From Castor canadensis (taxonomy: Eukaryota > Chordata > Mammalia > Rodentia > Castoridae), in NCBI RefSeq assembly GCF_047511655.1, contig NC_133400.1, positions 2,579,001 to 2,643,000 on the forward strand: DNA of 64,000 bases, in the 5' to 3' direction. The notes beneath the pieces were generated by a model. The model was not told the origin of the DNA and searched no databases. It saw only the letters and a program-made list of their open reading frames with translations. Shown here in pieces: positions 44,791 to 58,470 of the stretch (position 1 is its first letter; every line of letters starts with the position of its first letter). The position numbers and the translations under genes were made by a program.

Positions 44791-46179
44791 ACGCTGTAAG
44801 CACACACGGTCAGGGAGGCAGGATGTGGACGGGTTGGCTCAGAGCTGGATCTGCTGGGCCAGGAAGAAGGGATGGAGATGGGGGGCGAGTTTTACTGCTG
44901 GTCGAGGGGAGCCCATAACCCTGAGCCTCCCACAGAAGGTCTTTTCTCCCATAAAAATGTTTGGGGCATGCAGCCCTCCCTAAAGAGATGCTGGACTCAC
45001 CCGATGGAGGGCCTAGTAGCCCAAGGAATGGACTCCTGAGGAGAGGACCCCAGGAGCCAGCCTCTCTGGCATGGAAGGCAGAGTGCACCCTGGGAGCTGG
45101 AGAGGGACGTGGTGCCTGGTCCATGGCTCCGTTGAAGATATGAAAAGAAGCCCTTTTGGAGAATAGGGCAAAACGAAGGTCTTTCTGGTGGGGCTAAGGT
45201 TGCAAGCAGTGAACACCATAAAAGGGGAACTTGGCAGCTGGCGAGGAGAGCTGGTATTTGTGAATGCTGGTCTTTCGCTTTATATTCTGTACCTTCCTGT
45301 TTATAACAAGGAGGGGGGTTATAACAACTTTACAAGTGCACGCAGCTGGCCACTGCTTACATGAAGCATTTGGGAAGCCTGCTGCCTCTACCCCCACCCT
45401 CCACCCTCGGGTGCAAGCACCCCCCACATCAGTCTCATTTTACATTTAGATACATCAAGCTTTCAATCAAAAATCATGAATGATACCGGTTCCAAAGGGG
45501 TTGTCTTCCCCCCACTCTGCTGAGGAGGTGGGGGGGGGGCGTGCATGTAGCGTGACCAGTTCCTGTTTATGATCTCTGCAGAGTATTCTTTTAAAGGAAA
45601 AAGAAAACACTGAGGATAACTGAATTAGCGTTTCATGAGTAAGTGCTGGGGTGATGCCAAAGGAAAGGGAGGGGGAAGGGTGGCAGGTGGGTGTAGAAAC
45701 GGCCCACCGCCACCGCCACTGCTGGAGGGGGAGAGACATTACAAGCGCACCAATGCGGGGCGGAGGTGTCCTGCCGCTGCCCCCGAAGGACGGTAGCTTC
45801 GCACTCCAAAATAAGGAATCCAGAAAATAACCCAAGTGTTTGGGAGTTCTGGAAGTATACTACCTGTGGAATAAACAGACCGCAGGAAAGTGGGTAAGCT
45901 TGAAATACCGAAAAGGAAGTCGCAATCAAGAGTCGAAAAACCGGTTTGGATGCGAGCCCCGCCTGAGGGAGCACCAGGACACGCCCTGGGACACGTCCGG
46001 GTCTTCCAACTTGGAGCCACATTTGTAACTTAAGCTGTGCGCGCAGCCCAGCCTGGCAGGCCTAGGTCCTGGGGGTGACCTTCTCCCCAAGGGGGCGGGC
46101 GTTGTCCTCTCTGCATCCCTCACTCTCACCGGTGCACCCCCTGTCAATCCTGGAGTGAAAAGAGAGCCTCAATGCTCGC
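44791..46179. other. FOXL1-FOXC2 spacer, unique
   Basis: No SINE, no gene. Several chance frames over 100 codons (for example 45467-45835 and 45633-46022 on minus) overlap in different frames and lack domains. Confidence 0.5.
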
Positions 46180-46740
46180 GCCTTTGAGATCTCAGGGGTT
46201 GCCAAGACCCAGGGTCACCCAGCCCCTCGGATCAGCGCGCCACCAGCAAGCCCAAGTTTGGCCCGATCCAGCCTCTGTGCTCCGCTTTAACAGAACCAGA
46301 CTAAGAGACAAACCGGTGTCACGATGCAACCTCCTCCCTCACACCGCAGCTCCTTCCGGAGCTTCCCAGGCACCCGAAGTCCAGCGCGCACATTCCTGAC
46401 TCTCCCGAAACTGCGCGCCGACCCGGCGCGTCTTCCAAACTCTAAGGCAAATCCAATCTTGAATCCATGCAATAATAAACACCTCCCAATTTGGGCATGG
46501 GCTGGAGGCGGGCGGAGACACGCGAGACTGGTGGGCGGGGCACCGATAGTAAAGGGAAAAAAAAAACCCAAAAAACACCCGAGTTCTGCTAGCAGTTTGG
46601 AGGCGCACGCCCAGCTCCGCGCGATGGCACAAGTTTGCAATGTCTCCAGGAGGCTCCGGCCTCAGCCCGTTTCCTGGCAGGCAAAATGCCTGGGTGCCCA
46701 GGTGAAGAGTTTGTAACTTGAGCCGGAGAGGGACTGCTGT
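46180..46740. promoter_or_regulatory. CpG-rich patch in the FOXL1 upstream spacer
   Basis: CpG density rises, for example 'aaactgcgcgccgacccggc' near 46409 and 'gtgggcggggcaccg' near 46531, which includes a GC box. 'gcaataataaacacctccc' near 46468 carries a forkhead core. Chance open frames of up to 204 codons run through it. It may be an upstream enhancer or promoter of FOXL1 or of a non-coding RNA. Confidence 0.35.
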
Positions 46741-47499
46741 TGGAAGAAACCCCGCGCTGGGCCATTTTTCCGCATTTCCGGGGAGTGCAAAGAACAAGGC
46801 CCTAAAGTCCGAGAGCGGATGCGCCCTCGTGCGGAAGCTCAGGTGGCCGAGGACAGAGAGGAGGCCAGATGAGGGGCTGCAAAGCCTGGGACGTAGACGT
46901 GAGGAGTGGGTGTCCCCAAAAGGCCAGACACCCACTTGGTTTCCCCAAGACACCAGAAGTTCCTTGCAGATTCCTAAGTCTCCAGATCCCAGAAAAAACG
47001 GGTCCTCTCCAAAGTCAGTTGGTGGGAGGCATCTCCCAGCCTGCCAGAAAGCCCTGAGACCTCCCGCTAGCCAAAATGCTCCTGACTGTTGAGGTTTCCA
47101 ATTCTGCTGGAGCAGACATTGGGTTTCCCACGTGGGATGCAGGCAGACAGCACCATTCCCAGCCCTGGCACAAGGGGGATGTGTGCTCTTCTGGGAGGCT
47201 CAGAGCCCAAAAGGTGAGGGGTGAGAGCCAGGAGCTGCTCACAACCCTCCAAGGCATCCATCCTGCCCTTGCCCCAGGAAAGTACAAAGCTGAGGTCAAG
47301 TTAAGGATCCTCCCTGTCATCTTTCCTAATATCCACATCCCTTTTCCACATGTGAAGACAGTTGAGAAGCTGTGTGCCCTACACAGCAATGATGTGTATA
47401 TCGTCTACGTGCAATATCTTTCAGAAGAGCAGGGATGGGGATGGAAAGATGCAAGACAACCAGTCACCTTTCTGATGACCTAAAGACACTAGGGACAAA
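46741..47499. other. FOXL1-FOXC2 spacer, unique
   Basis: No repeat or gene recognised. Open frames of about 124 and 135 codons near 47000-47480 have no domain. Confidence 0.45.
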
Positions 47500-47665
47500 C
47501 ATGATAATGATATTAATCACTAAAATCAATTGGACACTTCTGTGTGCTGGCATTGTTCCGAGTGTTATTATTAAGTCATTCCATCCTTACAGCAACTCTT
47601 AACTGGAAACCTTTATCACTCCCATTTTTGGGACCAGGAAGCTGAAGCTCCAGTTCACTAACTTA
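47500..47665 (-). repeat. MIR-like fragment, reverse
   Basis: It contains 'ttctgtgtgctggcattgtt', 'cattccatccttacagcaac' and 'gggaccaggaagctgaagct', complement MIR core order. It is one of the few repeats in the spacer and is old. Confidence 0.7.
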
Positions 47666-50599
47666 CCTTGAGTCTCCCATGAGGAAGAAAAGCAAGCACA
47701 TTATAAAAGCTACCCTGAGTGTCCTTTACAGCATCTCTGAAAGACAGGTCTGAAGGATCCACCCATTTTCCAAATAGCAATACTGAGACTCACACAGAAC
47801 ACTGCAAAAACATGGAGATATGGCACAGAAGAAAATCAGAAGTCACAGGATCCTCCTCCAAACACTGGTGTTCTGGGGTCTGGCATCAGGGGCAGACAGA
47901 GATGGGTAGAGACAGAGGTAGGTAGGAGGTAGAAAGAAGAGAAGAGAAGAGCAGAGAAGAAAGAGAAGGAATACCCTTCCCATTGCTGGAAGCTCCAAGA
48001 GACCCCAGAGTCCTCACAAATCCAGGACGACACACCCTCCCCTTCCCCCTTGAAAAAAGCTGAGGGAGGGGGGTCTTGCTCTCTTGGGAGAGGGGATGGG
48101 GCCAGGACACACGAAGGTAATGGCCGCTGGGCCTGGTCAGCTGATGCCAAGTTGGGCCCAGAGAGCCGGGTGGGGTTTCCAAATGGTGCACTTATTTATA
48201 GCTCACCTCATTCCCAGAAATGGTTGAAAGGCTCCAAATGAGGGTGTTAGGGCGCACCCTCTGCCTGCCCAAAGTGTGGCCTGACAGATGCAGCCAACTG
48301 AGACCAAAGAGTCCTTTCTGCTCGGTTCTTGGGGGAGTCGTCCCAGCTGACAGTGAGTCCTTTCTATTCTCAGGGTGCAGTGTTGGTGTTAGGGTCTTCA
48401 GTCCTCATGAAAATCCCATTACATTAGCCTATCTTCTTTTTTTTTTTTTTCAGTTGTGAAATTGGCCTGGAGGTCATGTGTGAACCTTCTTTAGTCCGTT
48501 GATGGGCCGAGCTGATTTTGTGAACTGGGCCTTAGAGAGTGACTGCGCTGGGGTGGGGGTGGGAAGACAGGTATAAAGTAACTCAAGATAGGGTGGCAGC
48601 TAGGGCTAGAGAGCTGCAGGAGAGGTAAGTCACAGTGCTGCAGCTGTATGGATCAGAGGGGTTGGAGGGGTTTCCTTGATCATAATGGCAAGGGTGACCA
48701 GAGACTGAGGTCTACTTACCAGACCTGAGCTATATCCCAGGTCCGGAAGGGCAGAAGCCTCCTGCTAGCCATCTCTATCTCTTAATGGTGCCTGGGACAC
48801 CAGCACCCTTGTTAACCCACCCCTCCCTCCATCCTGTGTCTGCATACACTCACAGGATGAAGCCCAAATGAAGACCCTACAATCCTGACATTTGCAAATA
48901 AAAACAGACAGCACCCAAAGAGACATGCTCAACTCTGCTTTCATTTGCTGAGGAGCAGGAAAGTAAGAAGGCTGGCACAAGTTAAAGGTGGGTGGCATCT
49001 TCCCAGGCACAGGGACTGTCCCCTATGGTTGCTGCCAGCCTTCCAAAAGCCCCTGAAACATTCCATCCACTTCCTTGCATGCCTATGTCAAAAAGCAAAC
49101 ATTTCTAACGCCTTGATGAGCTGAGGCCAGGAAAGCAAGAGGCGGGCAGGGAATGCGGCTCAAAGTTTGGGAAAGTATTTCAAATATGTGGAGTAAAATG
49201 GCCCTGGGGAGGGAGAGGCAGCCCCTGGATGGCTCTGACCCAGCCTGTGCCCCCACCTGACACAAGAGGAACCGGACCTGACCGACAGCCACCCCATTCC
49301 TAGTGGAGCCGCACCTAAGATATAGAATCTCAGAACCCCTACTTACCCACCTTCAGTCCACCAGTCAGATCAGAGTGTCCAGTCACGGATACCCATGAAG
49401 GACAAGGGCTCTGGGAGCCAGGTGTGGGCTGGGGGCCCCAGTGCCTTCTTGAGAGGCATTCCCCATGTACCAAAGCATGTCTTTTTCTGTGTCTCTGTTT
49501 CCAGTCAACTCAGCAACTGCCCAAAGACCCCTTCTCCCTCTTTTGGATTTGGGAGTGGGGATGAAGAGGGAGAGACATCATTGTTGAGCTAGAGCTCCTT
49601 TTCATGGGGGAGCTGGACTCTTCTTTCTGCACTGAGTGCAGTCACCAGCCTCTCCCAGTGCTGGCAGCGACCTCCAGGCAGTGGTGGGGCAATAGGAAGA
49701 GAGGATCCCAAAAGATGATTTATGAGCCAAGCAGTGACGTTTCCAGGACCCTTCATCTTCTTTTCCCTCTAACTTCTGATCTTCATTTCTTTTAGATGGG
49801 GGGATGGTGATGGGATAAGCCAGGGTCCATCACTGGAGCCCTGGCTATGCCCAGATAGAATGCGTAGGGTGGTCTGACTACCTGTTCACGTCATAGATAC
49901 AAAGAGGCCAGAAAAGGAAAGAGGCTCAAGCATCAAAATGTGGTCTTCAAATTCCTATACTCATGCAATTCAGGACACAAGTCCCTGCAGAATTTGTATC
50001 TGCGGGGAGGAAAAGCAACCTGAGCTGGAGGCAGTGAGAGCCACCTGGCTGCAGATCCAAGCTGGTTCTGGGAGAGGCCTGGGTATGGCATGACATAGGC
50101 AGGCCCTCTTCCTAAAAACTGAGAGGTTGGGGTCTTACAAGAAGCAACTGTGGAGGGCTCATCCAGCTACGGTCTCTCTCTGCAGGCTGGGAGTGTGAGG
50201 GCTTCTTAGAACCCACCAGCAACCTCCAAAGGACCCATGTCTGTCACAATGGGATGCAGGTTAGTCACAGTCCAACCAGCCAAGATCAGCTGGGGATGCA
50301 AGGTTAACTAACCCTACACAAAAGGTCTCTCTCTGCCCATGTATTGGAGTTGCTTTCATTTTATTTCAGTATCTTTGAGATCTGCCCAGCTGCATCTTCT
50401 ACTGGCTCAAGAAGGAACATGGTTGTCAGCTTTGTGCAAACTGTGTTTGCGTGGCCCATGCAGCCACCCCCTGCACGGAGGCAGGCAGCTTGGGGTGTGC
50501 ACTCCAACCCTTCCATCCCCGTCCTCCTTTCTCCTTTTCCCGGAATATCGGAATATCATAGGTTTGTCAAGGACGGAGAGGCCAAAGAAAGACGATGAG
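47666..50599. other. FOXL1-FOXC2 spacer, no gene seen
   Basis: Unique sequence with a purine run at 47925-47970 and a poly(T) run at 48430-48451. 'cacttatttatagctcacct' near 48189 is AT-rich. No domain-bearing frame and no lineage SINE is found. Confidence 0.5.
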
Positions 50600-50880
50600 T
50601 AGGTGCCTGTGTTGCCAAAGAGGTCTTAGAGCGACGGGTAGCAGACGCCCAAGGTGGCCCCAAAGACGCGCAAGACAGCCGGGCAGACGTTTAGGTTCCG
50701 CGGGGCTCAAGGCGCACGACTGCGCGGATCTTCCTGCGCAGCTGGAGCAGAGGCCGCTAAGTCCCCAGGCCGGGGACCGCGCCTGGCCGGAGGAAGGCCG
50801 GGCTGATATGAGCTCTGAGCGCTGGTCGCGCAGTACTGGGCCCCGCTCTGCTCTGTGACACTTACCCTCGCCTGTCACGG
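50600..50880. promoter_or_regulatory. small orphan CpG-rich patch, 2 kb beyond the FOXC2 poly(A) site
   Basis: CpG-dense sequence such as 'tccgcggggctcaaggcgca', 'cgactgcgcggatcttcc' and 'gcgctggtcgcgcagtactg' stands out from CpG-poor flanks. No coding region is credible. It could be a non-coding RNA promoter or a hypomethylated part of the FOXC2 domain. Confidence 0.35.
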
Positions 50881-52249
50881 TGTCCTAAGCTTCTGATTGA
50901 GGAAAAGTTTTCGGGTTCGGGGAGAGCCCCAAGCACCCAGACAACACAGGGGCCGGGCTCCCCACTCTACCACCCCCAGAGGCCTAAATAAAACTCCAGA
51001 TAGGACCCCTAGTTGCCCAATTTCCCAGAGGTATGAAAGACCCTTTGCTATGGATTGCACGGCTTTGAGGGGAGAACTTCTCCAGAGACCCGCTCGCAGC
51101 GGGGACTTCTTTAAGAAGCCTTCCCAAAAGGCAGGAAAGCTCAGGGCGGTTACAGCAGCGTGGTGTCTTCCATCCCTCTCTGTCCCGCCTCTCTTGCTCC
51201 TCACTTCCCGTTTCTCAGGACTTCGCAGAGCAGCAAGTGTTCCAAATGTTAAAATGAGGGGTGAGCTTTCTGGGAGGACTCCTTGAACATTCGGAGAAGA
51301 AGAAAGCCAGTCCACTTGGGGTCTGGAGCAGACCAGTTCTCCCCGGGGCAAGTGGCTTGGAGATCGGCCACCTAATGCCACAGCTCAGAGAGGGCCCCTT
51401 CCTTAGCCACCTCACTGAACCAAAGCCGCCCGGCCTGGGGCCTGCACGAAGTCAGATCCCCACTTTATGAAAAGGAATAAAATGCAGCCTTTTAAGTCTT
51501 ACACACTCGCCACCTCCCTCAGGGACCACAGATTCAAGAAATCTGTTTTGTACCCGTGGGGAGAATTTTTATGCTTCAATTTCCCCCTAATTCTATTTCA
51601 AATAGCATAGAGTTAAAATGCCAGTTTAACCATACAACATCCAGGTTCATGTGCCACCACTGCACCAAGCAAAGTCCATGTCACCTGAAATGTTACCTTC
51701 ACAAGAAACCTAGTTGGCAAAGTACAGCTCACCTGCTAGGATGGGAATTGGTGAAGCTGGGTCCCCAAATTCACACGCACAGGCCAGCAGGGGAGTTGTA
51801 GGCTTCTGCTAGTTGAACAGATAAGCCATTTCCCCAGCTACATTTCACAAGGCTATGTTGCTATCAAAAAAATTTTTTTAAAAGAGGAGATATCAAAGCT
51901 GAAAAGAAAAATAATCCCTTAATATTTAGCATAATGAAAAATTGATACATTTAGAACTCTAAAGGCATCATAAATTATTTTCAAGGGGCAACGAAGCTTT
52001 AAGTGTTTTTACTGTGATGGAGTGAGAATTCAGGAAGCAAACTGGAAGCAAAGTGTCTGAATTCACCTCTAGTCAGGCCACTGAAGGACATACTTTAAAC
52101 CCTAGAGAACCAATCCCTCTCAGACCCCTACAGCCCAGTTCAAATTCTTCTCTGGAAACCCACTGACATGGGCAAGGAAGCCCGCATTTTAGGAAATTGA
52201 GGGAAGTCAGGACTTCCCCTGCGATTGCAACTGGCAAAAGGGGAATGTT
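50881..52249. other. spacer downstream of FOXC2, no gene seen
   Basis: Unique sequence, AT-rich after 51580. A 168-codon minus frame at 50875-51381 has no recognised domain and is countered by a frame on the other strand. Confidence 0.45.
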
Positions 52250-52560
52250 TATCCTTCCTCTCCTTTGCCTCCTAAATTAGGGACAGCTGGGTATTGAGAT
52301 GGAGTGGCACTGGTTTGTTTTGACAATTGGCATGTTTTTCTGCATTTAACAGAATGCATTACAGCGAGTGACCTGCTCACGGTCCCTCAGGCAGCTCTGT
52401 CCATGGAGGCAGTTTTTCAGATTGCCTTGAGGAAAAAAAAATCCCGGGGTGGGATGATTTGATTAATCAAAAGACTTTTCTATCACTGAAAAAGACAAGA
52501 CATGGTCCTGTTCTGTGATGATGACCTATATGTGTCTACCAGTACAGCCACCACCTGTAC
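52250..52560. promoter_or_regulatory. candidate regulatory block with palindromic homeodomain site
   Basis: TTTGATTAATCAAA at 52458-52471 is a perfect 14-base palindrome with back-to-back ATTA cores. 'ggtttgttttgacaattggc' near 52312 and 'ctgcatttaacagaatgc' near 52341 add AT-rich unique sequence. It lies just past the FOXC2 poly(A) site. Confidence 0.35.
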
Positions 52561-52661
52561 TAAAAAATAATCACAACAGGTGGGTTTGCCACGCCTTGTT
52601 TTTTTAAAAATGGAAGAACACAAACACACTGTCCGAACTTTGGGCAGAAAAACAACATGGA

Positions 52662-52667
52662 TTTATT
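52662..52667 (-). terminator. FOXC2 poly(A) signal
   Basis: TTTATT on plus is AATAAA on minus, 830 bases after the FOXC2 stop codon. A T- and GT-rich stretch (gttgtttttctgcc on minus) follows. The resulting 3'UTR length is close to what I recall for human FOXC2. Confidence 0.65.
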
Positions 52668-53496
52668 TTAAGGTAAATACAACAATTAAGACCACATAAG
52701 ACAAACACAGAGGAAGTTAAAATTTTTAAGTATTTTTTTCTTTTAAGAATACTCAGGGTGGCATCTACCATACAGAAACCATCATCCTTTGTAAATAAAA
52801 AGTATCAGATACTTCTTTAACCACCAACAAAAAAATAAATTATTTTCTTGTTTTGTAAAAGACCTACAACTGGGTAAAGAATTATATCTCATAATTGTAC
52901 AGAAGGGGAAAACCCCACCTAGGTTTCTTAAATTCAATTTGGCAGAAATGGTTGGGCAAGATGAAAAATTATCCAGTGAACTCAACTTTAAATATTATAT
53001 TAATGGCTCTGAACAACAAAAAATAGCCTGATTACAAATCCACACATTTTTACAGCACAGTTAGAGGAGTTTAAAATTACACACAGCACATACATTTTCT
53101 ATAGAGACCTCGAACAGCTATGGGGAGGCTCTTCAGAAAGTCACCAATGGGTCGCTATGGGATTTGGTCCATAACTTAATCTTTGAACCCCAGTGGAGCA
53201 TAGCACAGCATCCTGGTTGGGGGGGGGGGCATTTAAAAATCAGGATTCATTTGGCTGGGCTGCTTCCCTTTACAGGGCCTTCCTGGGATCCCAGGAACTG
53301 GGCGGCGGATTAGTTACCTGCAGGCTTCCCAGACGAAGGAGGGCTGGCGAGCATGCTCTCTGCTCCCACGTCTGAGAAAGTAGACACATTCTGTTTCTTT
53401 TTGCGCCTCTGTCTCTGCAGCCTTGACTGTCTGAGAGGGTCGCATCTGGGAGGCGAAGCCTGCGCAGGCCTGGACCAGGGGGAAGGCTGGGGCGCG
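52668..53496 (-). other. FOXC2: FOXC2 3'UTR
   Basis: AT-rich and repeat-free apart from a G run at 53219-53229. It lies between the stop codon and the poly(A) signal. AT-rich sequence near 52740-53060 looks constrained, as 3'UTRs of developmental regulators often are. Confidence 0.6.
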
Positions 53497-55480
<1,984 letters not shown>

Positions 55481-55680
55481 CCTTTTAGGGATTGGGAAAA
55501 GTTTCAAAAGTCTTGCTGAAAGCGAGTTTTTACTTTCCTCAGGCCACGCCCCCTCCCGGAACTTTGCACCAATCACCCGGCAGCTGTGAGGAGATGGCAC
55601 CAATCAGGACGAGGAGCGCCGGAATCCGTCGGCTCTAAGACCCAGCGCGCAATACCAGACTTTTCCGCAGCTCAGTCTAA
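55481..55680 (-). promoter_or_regulatory. FOXC2: FOXC2 promoter, possibly bidirectional
   Basis: Two CCAAT boxes on the plus strand at 55569-55573 and 55600-55604 are spaced 31 bases apart. A GC/KLF-type box CCACGCCCCCTCCC lies at 55544-55557 and an E-box CAGCTG at 55581-55586. No strong TATA is seen. CCAAT boxes act in either direction. Human FOXC2 has a divergent antisense non-coding RNA, so this stretch could drive both strands. Confidence 0.6.
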
Positions 55681-55879
55681 ACTTGAAAAGACTTTTTTTT
55701 TTTCAAATAACTTATACCTTACTAAAATTTATTTTATCATCACATTTTTCTTAACGGGCCCACGTGCTCAGGGCAAAAAAAAATGTTTCTTTGCAGAAAA
55801 AAATTTAGTTCGAAATAATACCAAATCGAATTGATTCAGGTAAGCTAGCATCGCCCCCCCCCCAAACCCTTGTAAGTAG
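55681..55879. other. AT-rich upstream sequence of FOXC2
   Basis: It has T, A and C homopolymer runs and an E-box CACGTG near 55762. No gene. Confidence 0.4.
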
Positions 55880-56230
55880 CAAAAATCCTGGCAGATTTTT
55901 CTTATTAATGAGTGGTGAGGAGAATAATTAGATTTCCTAATTATCGGGGGCCAGGTGTAATGAGAAGGGCCTCTCCTGAATGTTGTCCTTATTCAATACA
56001 ATAATTAGTAACCCACAGGCCGTTTCCAGGTTTAGGGCCATCAAGAAGAACCTATAAATTTGGTTTATGGGAACCAAATTCCCCGGCCCCCACCTCAGGA
56101 GTCAGGCTGCGGAGGCTGTTATGAGAAAGGCGGTAATGTCCCCGAAATCGATCCTGTAAATTGCAGTGGATTCAGTTAATCACCCGCGCCACCGTGAGCA
56201 GTCTTGTGGGGCTTGGGGACGAGTATGAAA
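55880..56230. promoter_or_regulatory. candidate conserved enhancer upstream of FOXC2
   Basis: Three TAATTA homeodomain cores occur within 83 bases (55925-55930, 55938-55943, 56002-56007). An E-box CAGGTG is at 55952-55957, and 'cctataaatttggtttatgg' near 56051 is MEF2-like. The block is repeat-free and its composition differs from the CpG-rich flanks. It lies about 0.9-1.2 kb upstream of the FOXC2 start codon. Confidence 0.5.
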
Positions 56231-56329
56231 TGACTCGGCTCATTTGCCCCTTTCCTCTCCCGCGTAGGTGTTTGCAGCCCACCATCCGGCTTCTCAGTCT
56301 CTCCTTTTTCCCACATTCAGATTCCTTTT
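56231..56329. other. unique sequence
   Basis: A short link between the candidate enhancer and the CpG patch. Confidence 0.3.
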
Positions 56330-56570
56330 GACCAGCCGGCTCGTGCGTTCCCAAAAGACCAGAACAACGCGCTGCAGCAGCGCACCTGGCCCGGCTAGCG
56401 CCCGCCCGGGCTCCTCGGCCCGGCGGGAAGAAACCCGAGCCCGCTTTCCGCGGGGGCTGCGCCCTAGACCCGCGCAATTAGCGCTGCGCACCGCTGGCTG
56501 AAGCCTGGAAGCCTCTCCGGCCGACGCCGGCTGTGCACCCCAGCGCGCAGTCCCCACCTCTGCTCCTGGC
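56330..56570. promoter_or_regulatory. second CpG island upstream of FOXC2
   Basis: Dense CpG, for example 'agcgcccgcccgggctcctc' near 56398 and 'agacccgcgcaattagcgct' near 56466, is separated from the FOXC2 promoter island by about 650 bases of AT-rich sequence. No coding region is credible. It may be an alternative or antisense promoter. Confidence 0.4.
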
Positions 56571-58100
56571 AAAGCCTCCGTGAGATTCTCCAAGTGGACG
56601 ATTTGTATTTTAGTCTTTTAGGTTCTGTTGAGTTTTGATCCAGGTGAGTTGGAGACCAGGCCTCTTGTCAGGGGCTGGGTAAGCCACTGCTAACTCCCGG
56701 ATTCCATTCTCCAGAACGCTGACCTGGAGCGACTCGGAGGTCCTCGACCTTCAAAAGCTTTCTCCTTCGCTGGACAGTTTGTTTATTTGTGGACTGATTT
56801 CTTATTTCTTCATCACCTCCAATAATCGGGTCCCCCTTTGCTTACTTCTCCAGAGACCCTGGGACACCCCTTAGCCAAAACCAAATGCTGGTCTGAAGCT
56901 TTCTGGAAGTCGTTGGTCGGGTCGGATTGGAGGAGGACTGCAGATAAAACATGGGTTTTTCGGGCTTCCTTTTTTTGCTCCCTGCCTCTTACTAGATTCT
57001 CAGCAAAAGGGTGTTGGGGAATCCTGTCCTCATGCTTAGCCTTGGAAAGGTGGGTGCAAGACAGGGACAGCTCGTTCATTTTCAGTAAAAGCACAGAAGA
57101 AAAGATATGTGCACTACTCTACTCGGCTCCTGATGAATTCGAAAATCAAAGGGAAAACACAAGCAGGTTCTGATGGCTCTGATCACCTTCAGTATTCTAG
57201 TTTTGAAACACTATTTTATGGGTGTTCTGGATTCTTTCTCTGATTTGGAATTCCCCCCCATTTTTTGCAACAAAGTAAAATAAAGGTGCCCGGCAACAGT
57301 GCTCCACTCACAAGTGCACGATTTTAGCCTTTCCCCTTGTTCTAGGACTTTCACTATGGCTTTATTATTTTTAATACCTCTAGTGTTTTTTCATTCGTCT
57401 TTAAAAAAAATAATAACGACTGTGACAACAAAAAAAGTGTCTTTCTCCTGAATTGCCCGACGGGCATGCTGAGTTCTTCTCACGATTTTACTGGAAATGG
57501 AAACGATTGATCCAGAAACACTTCTCAGTCTGTAGGCTTCCTGAAGGAATAGTATTTACTCTGCTTTTACGAGGTGTGCGTGGTGTGTGCAATCGCTTTA
57601 TCACCGCATAGGGCAAAAAAACAAACTCGTCAAAGACTATGAAAAAACATCCAAAATGTCAGTTTTCTGCCTGCGTTTGTACCTACAAGGAAGCTCAGAT
57701 TTAAACCAATGTCATCTGAAAAGGACTTTGCTTAAGTTGCCAAAGATATTAAGGTCCCCTCCCCTAAAGAAAAATGTAGGTGGGAGGGGAAAATCCTATA
57801 AGCCAGACAGAAGAGGCAGAGAGACGTTTTCCCTGGCTCCTGGAATTCGGTTTCTTCTCTGCTTCGTAGGATTCTGGGAGAGATGTTTGTTCAGGTTATT
57901 AAAACAGCACCGTCCACACACCTGGACTTTGCAAAACCCGTGTTTCTGATCTGTTCTTTAACCTCCCAGAGTATTTCGGATGGAGGACTGCTGTTTTCTT
58001 GCTGATTTCCTCCTTCCTGACCTTGTTGTCAGTGAGCCGAAAGCAGAATTGGGCCCCAGAGGGCTCAGTGTGTTTCTAACATAATAAGCGATGAAAAAGG
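56571..58100. other. unique sequence upstream of FOXC2, no gene seen
   Basis: AT-rich and SINE-free. Open frames of 111 and 120 codons on plus (56838-57173, 57587-57949) have no recognised domain. 'ttattatttttaatacctct' near 57362 may belong to a regulatory element. Confidence 0.45.
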
Positions 58101-58119
58101 CAAAAGATGTTTAAGTCTC

Positions 58120-58470
58120 TCTCCCCCACCGCGTGTCACTTCTGGTCCGGGCGCTGCCGGGCTCCTTCACCTGGAGGCGGCGCCAAAACGACTCTGTGGT
58201 TGTTGGCGCCATCTTCAGGCCAACCTGGAAACTGCGCTGTAAAAAAAAAAAAAATGACCGGAGGAGGAAGGCCCGGAGGGTGGTTACAATGGAGGTGCTG
58301 ACACCTTGCGGACGCACCGTCGCATTGCACCGCAGGAATGAGCCCTCGAAACACTGGACGTGGATAAAACTGTGCGGGGCGCGAGTGAAAAACCAAACGC
58401 TTTCCCGGTGGCTTTGTCGTGTGGCAAGACGTGATCTGCTGGGAAGCAGAAATTTCTTTGACTTCTCGGG
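58120..58470. promoter_or_regulatory. orphan CpG-rich patch with YY1-type motif
   Basis: It contains 'tccgggcgctgccgggctcc' near 58146 and CGCCATCTT at 58207-58215, the YY1 core common in mammalian promoters. Further CpGs continue to about 58440. Overlapping frames up to 184 codons on both strands lack domains. A non-coding RNA or first-exon promoter is possible. Confidence 0.4.
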
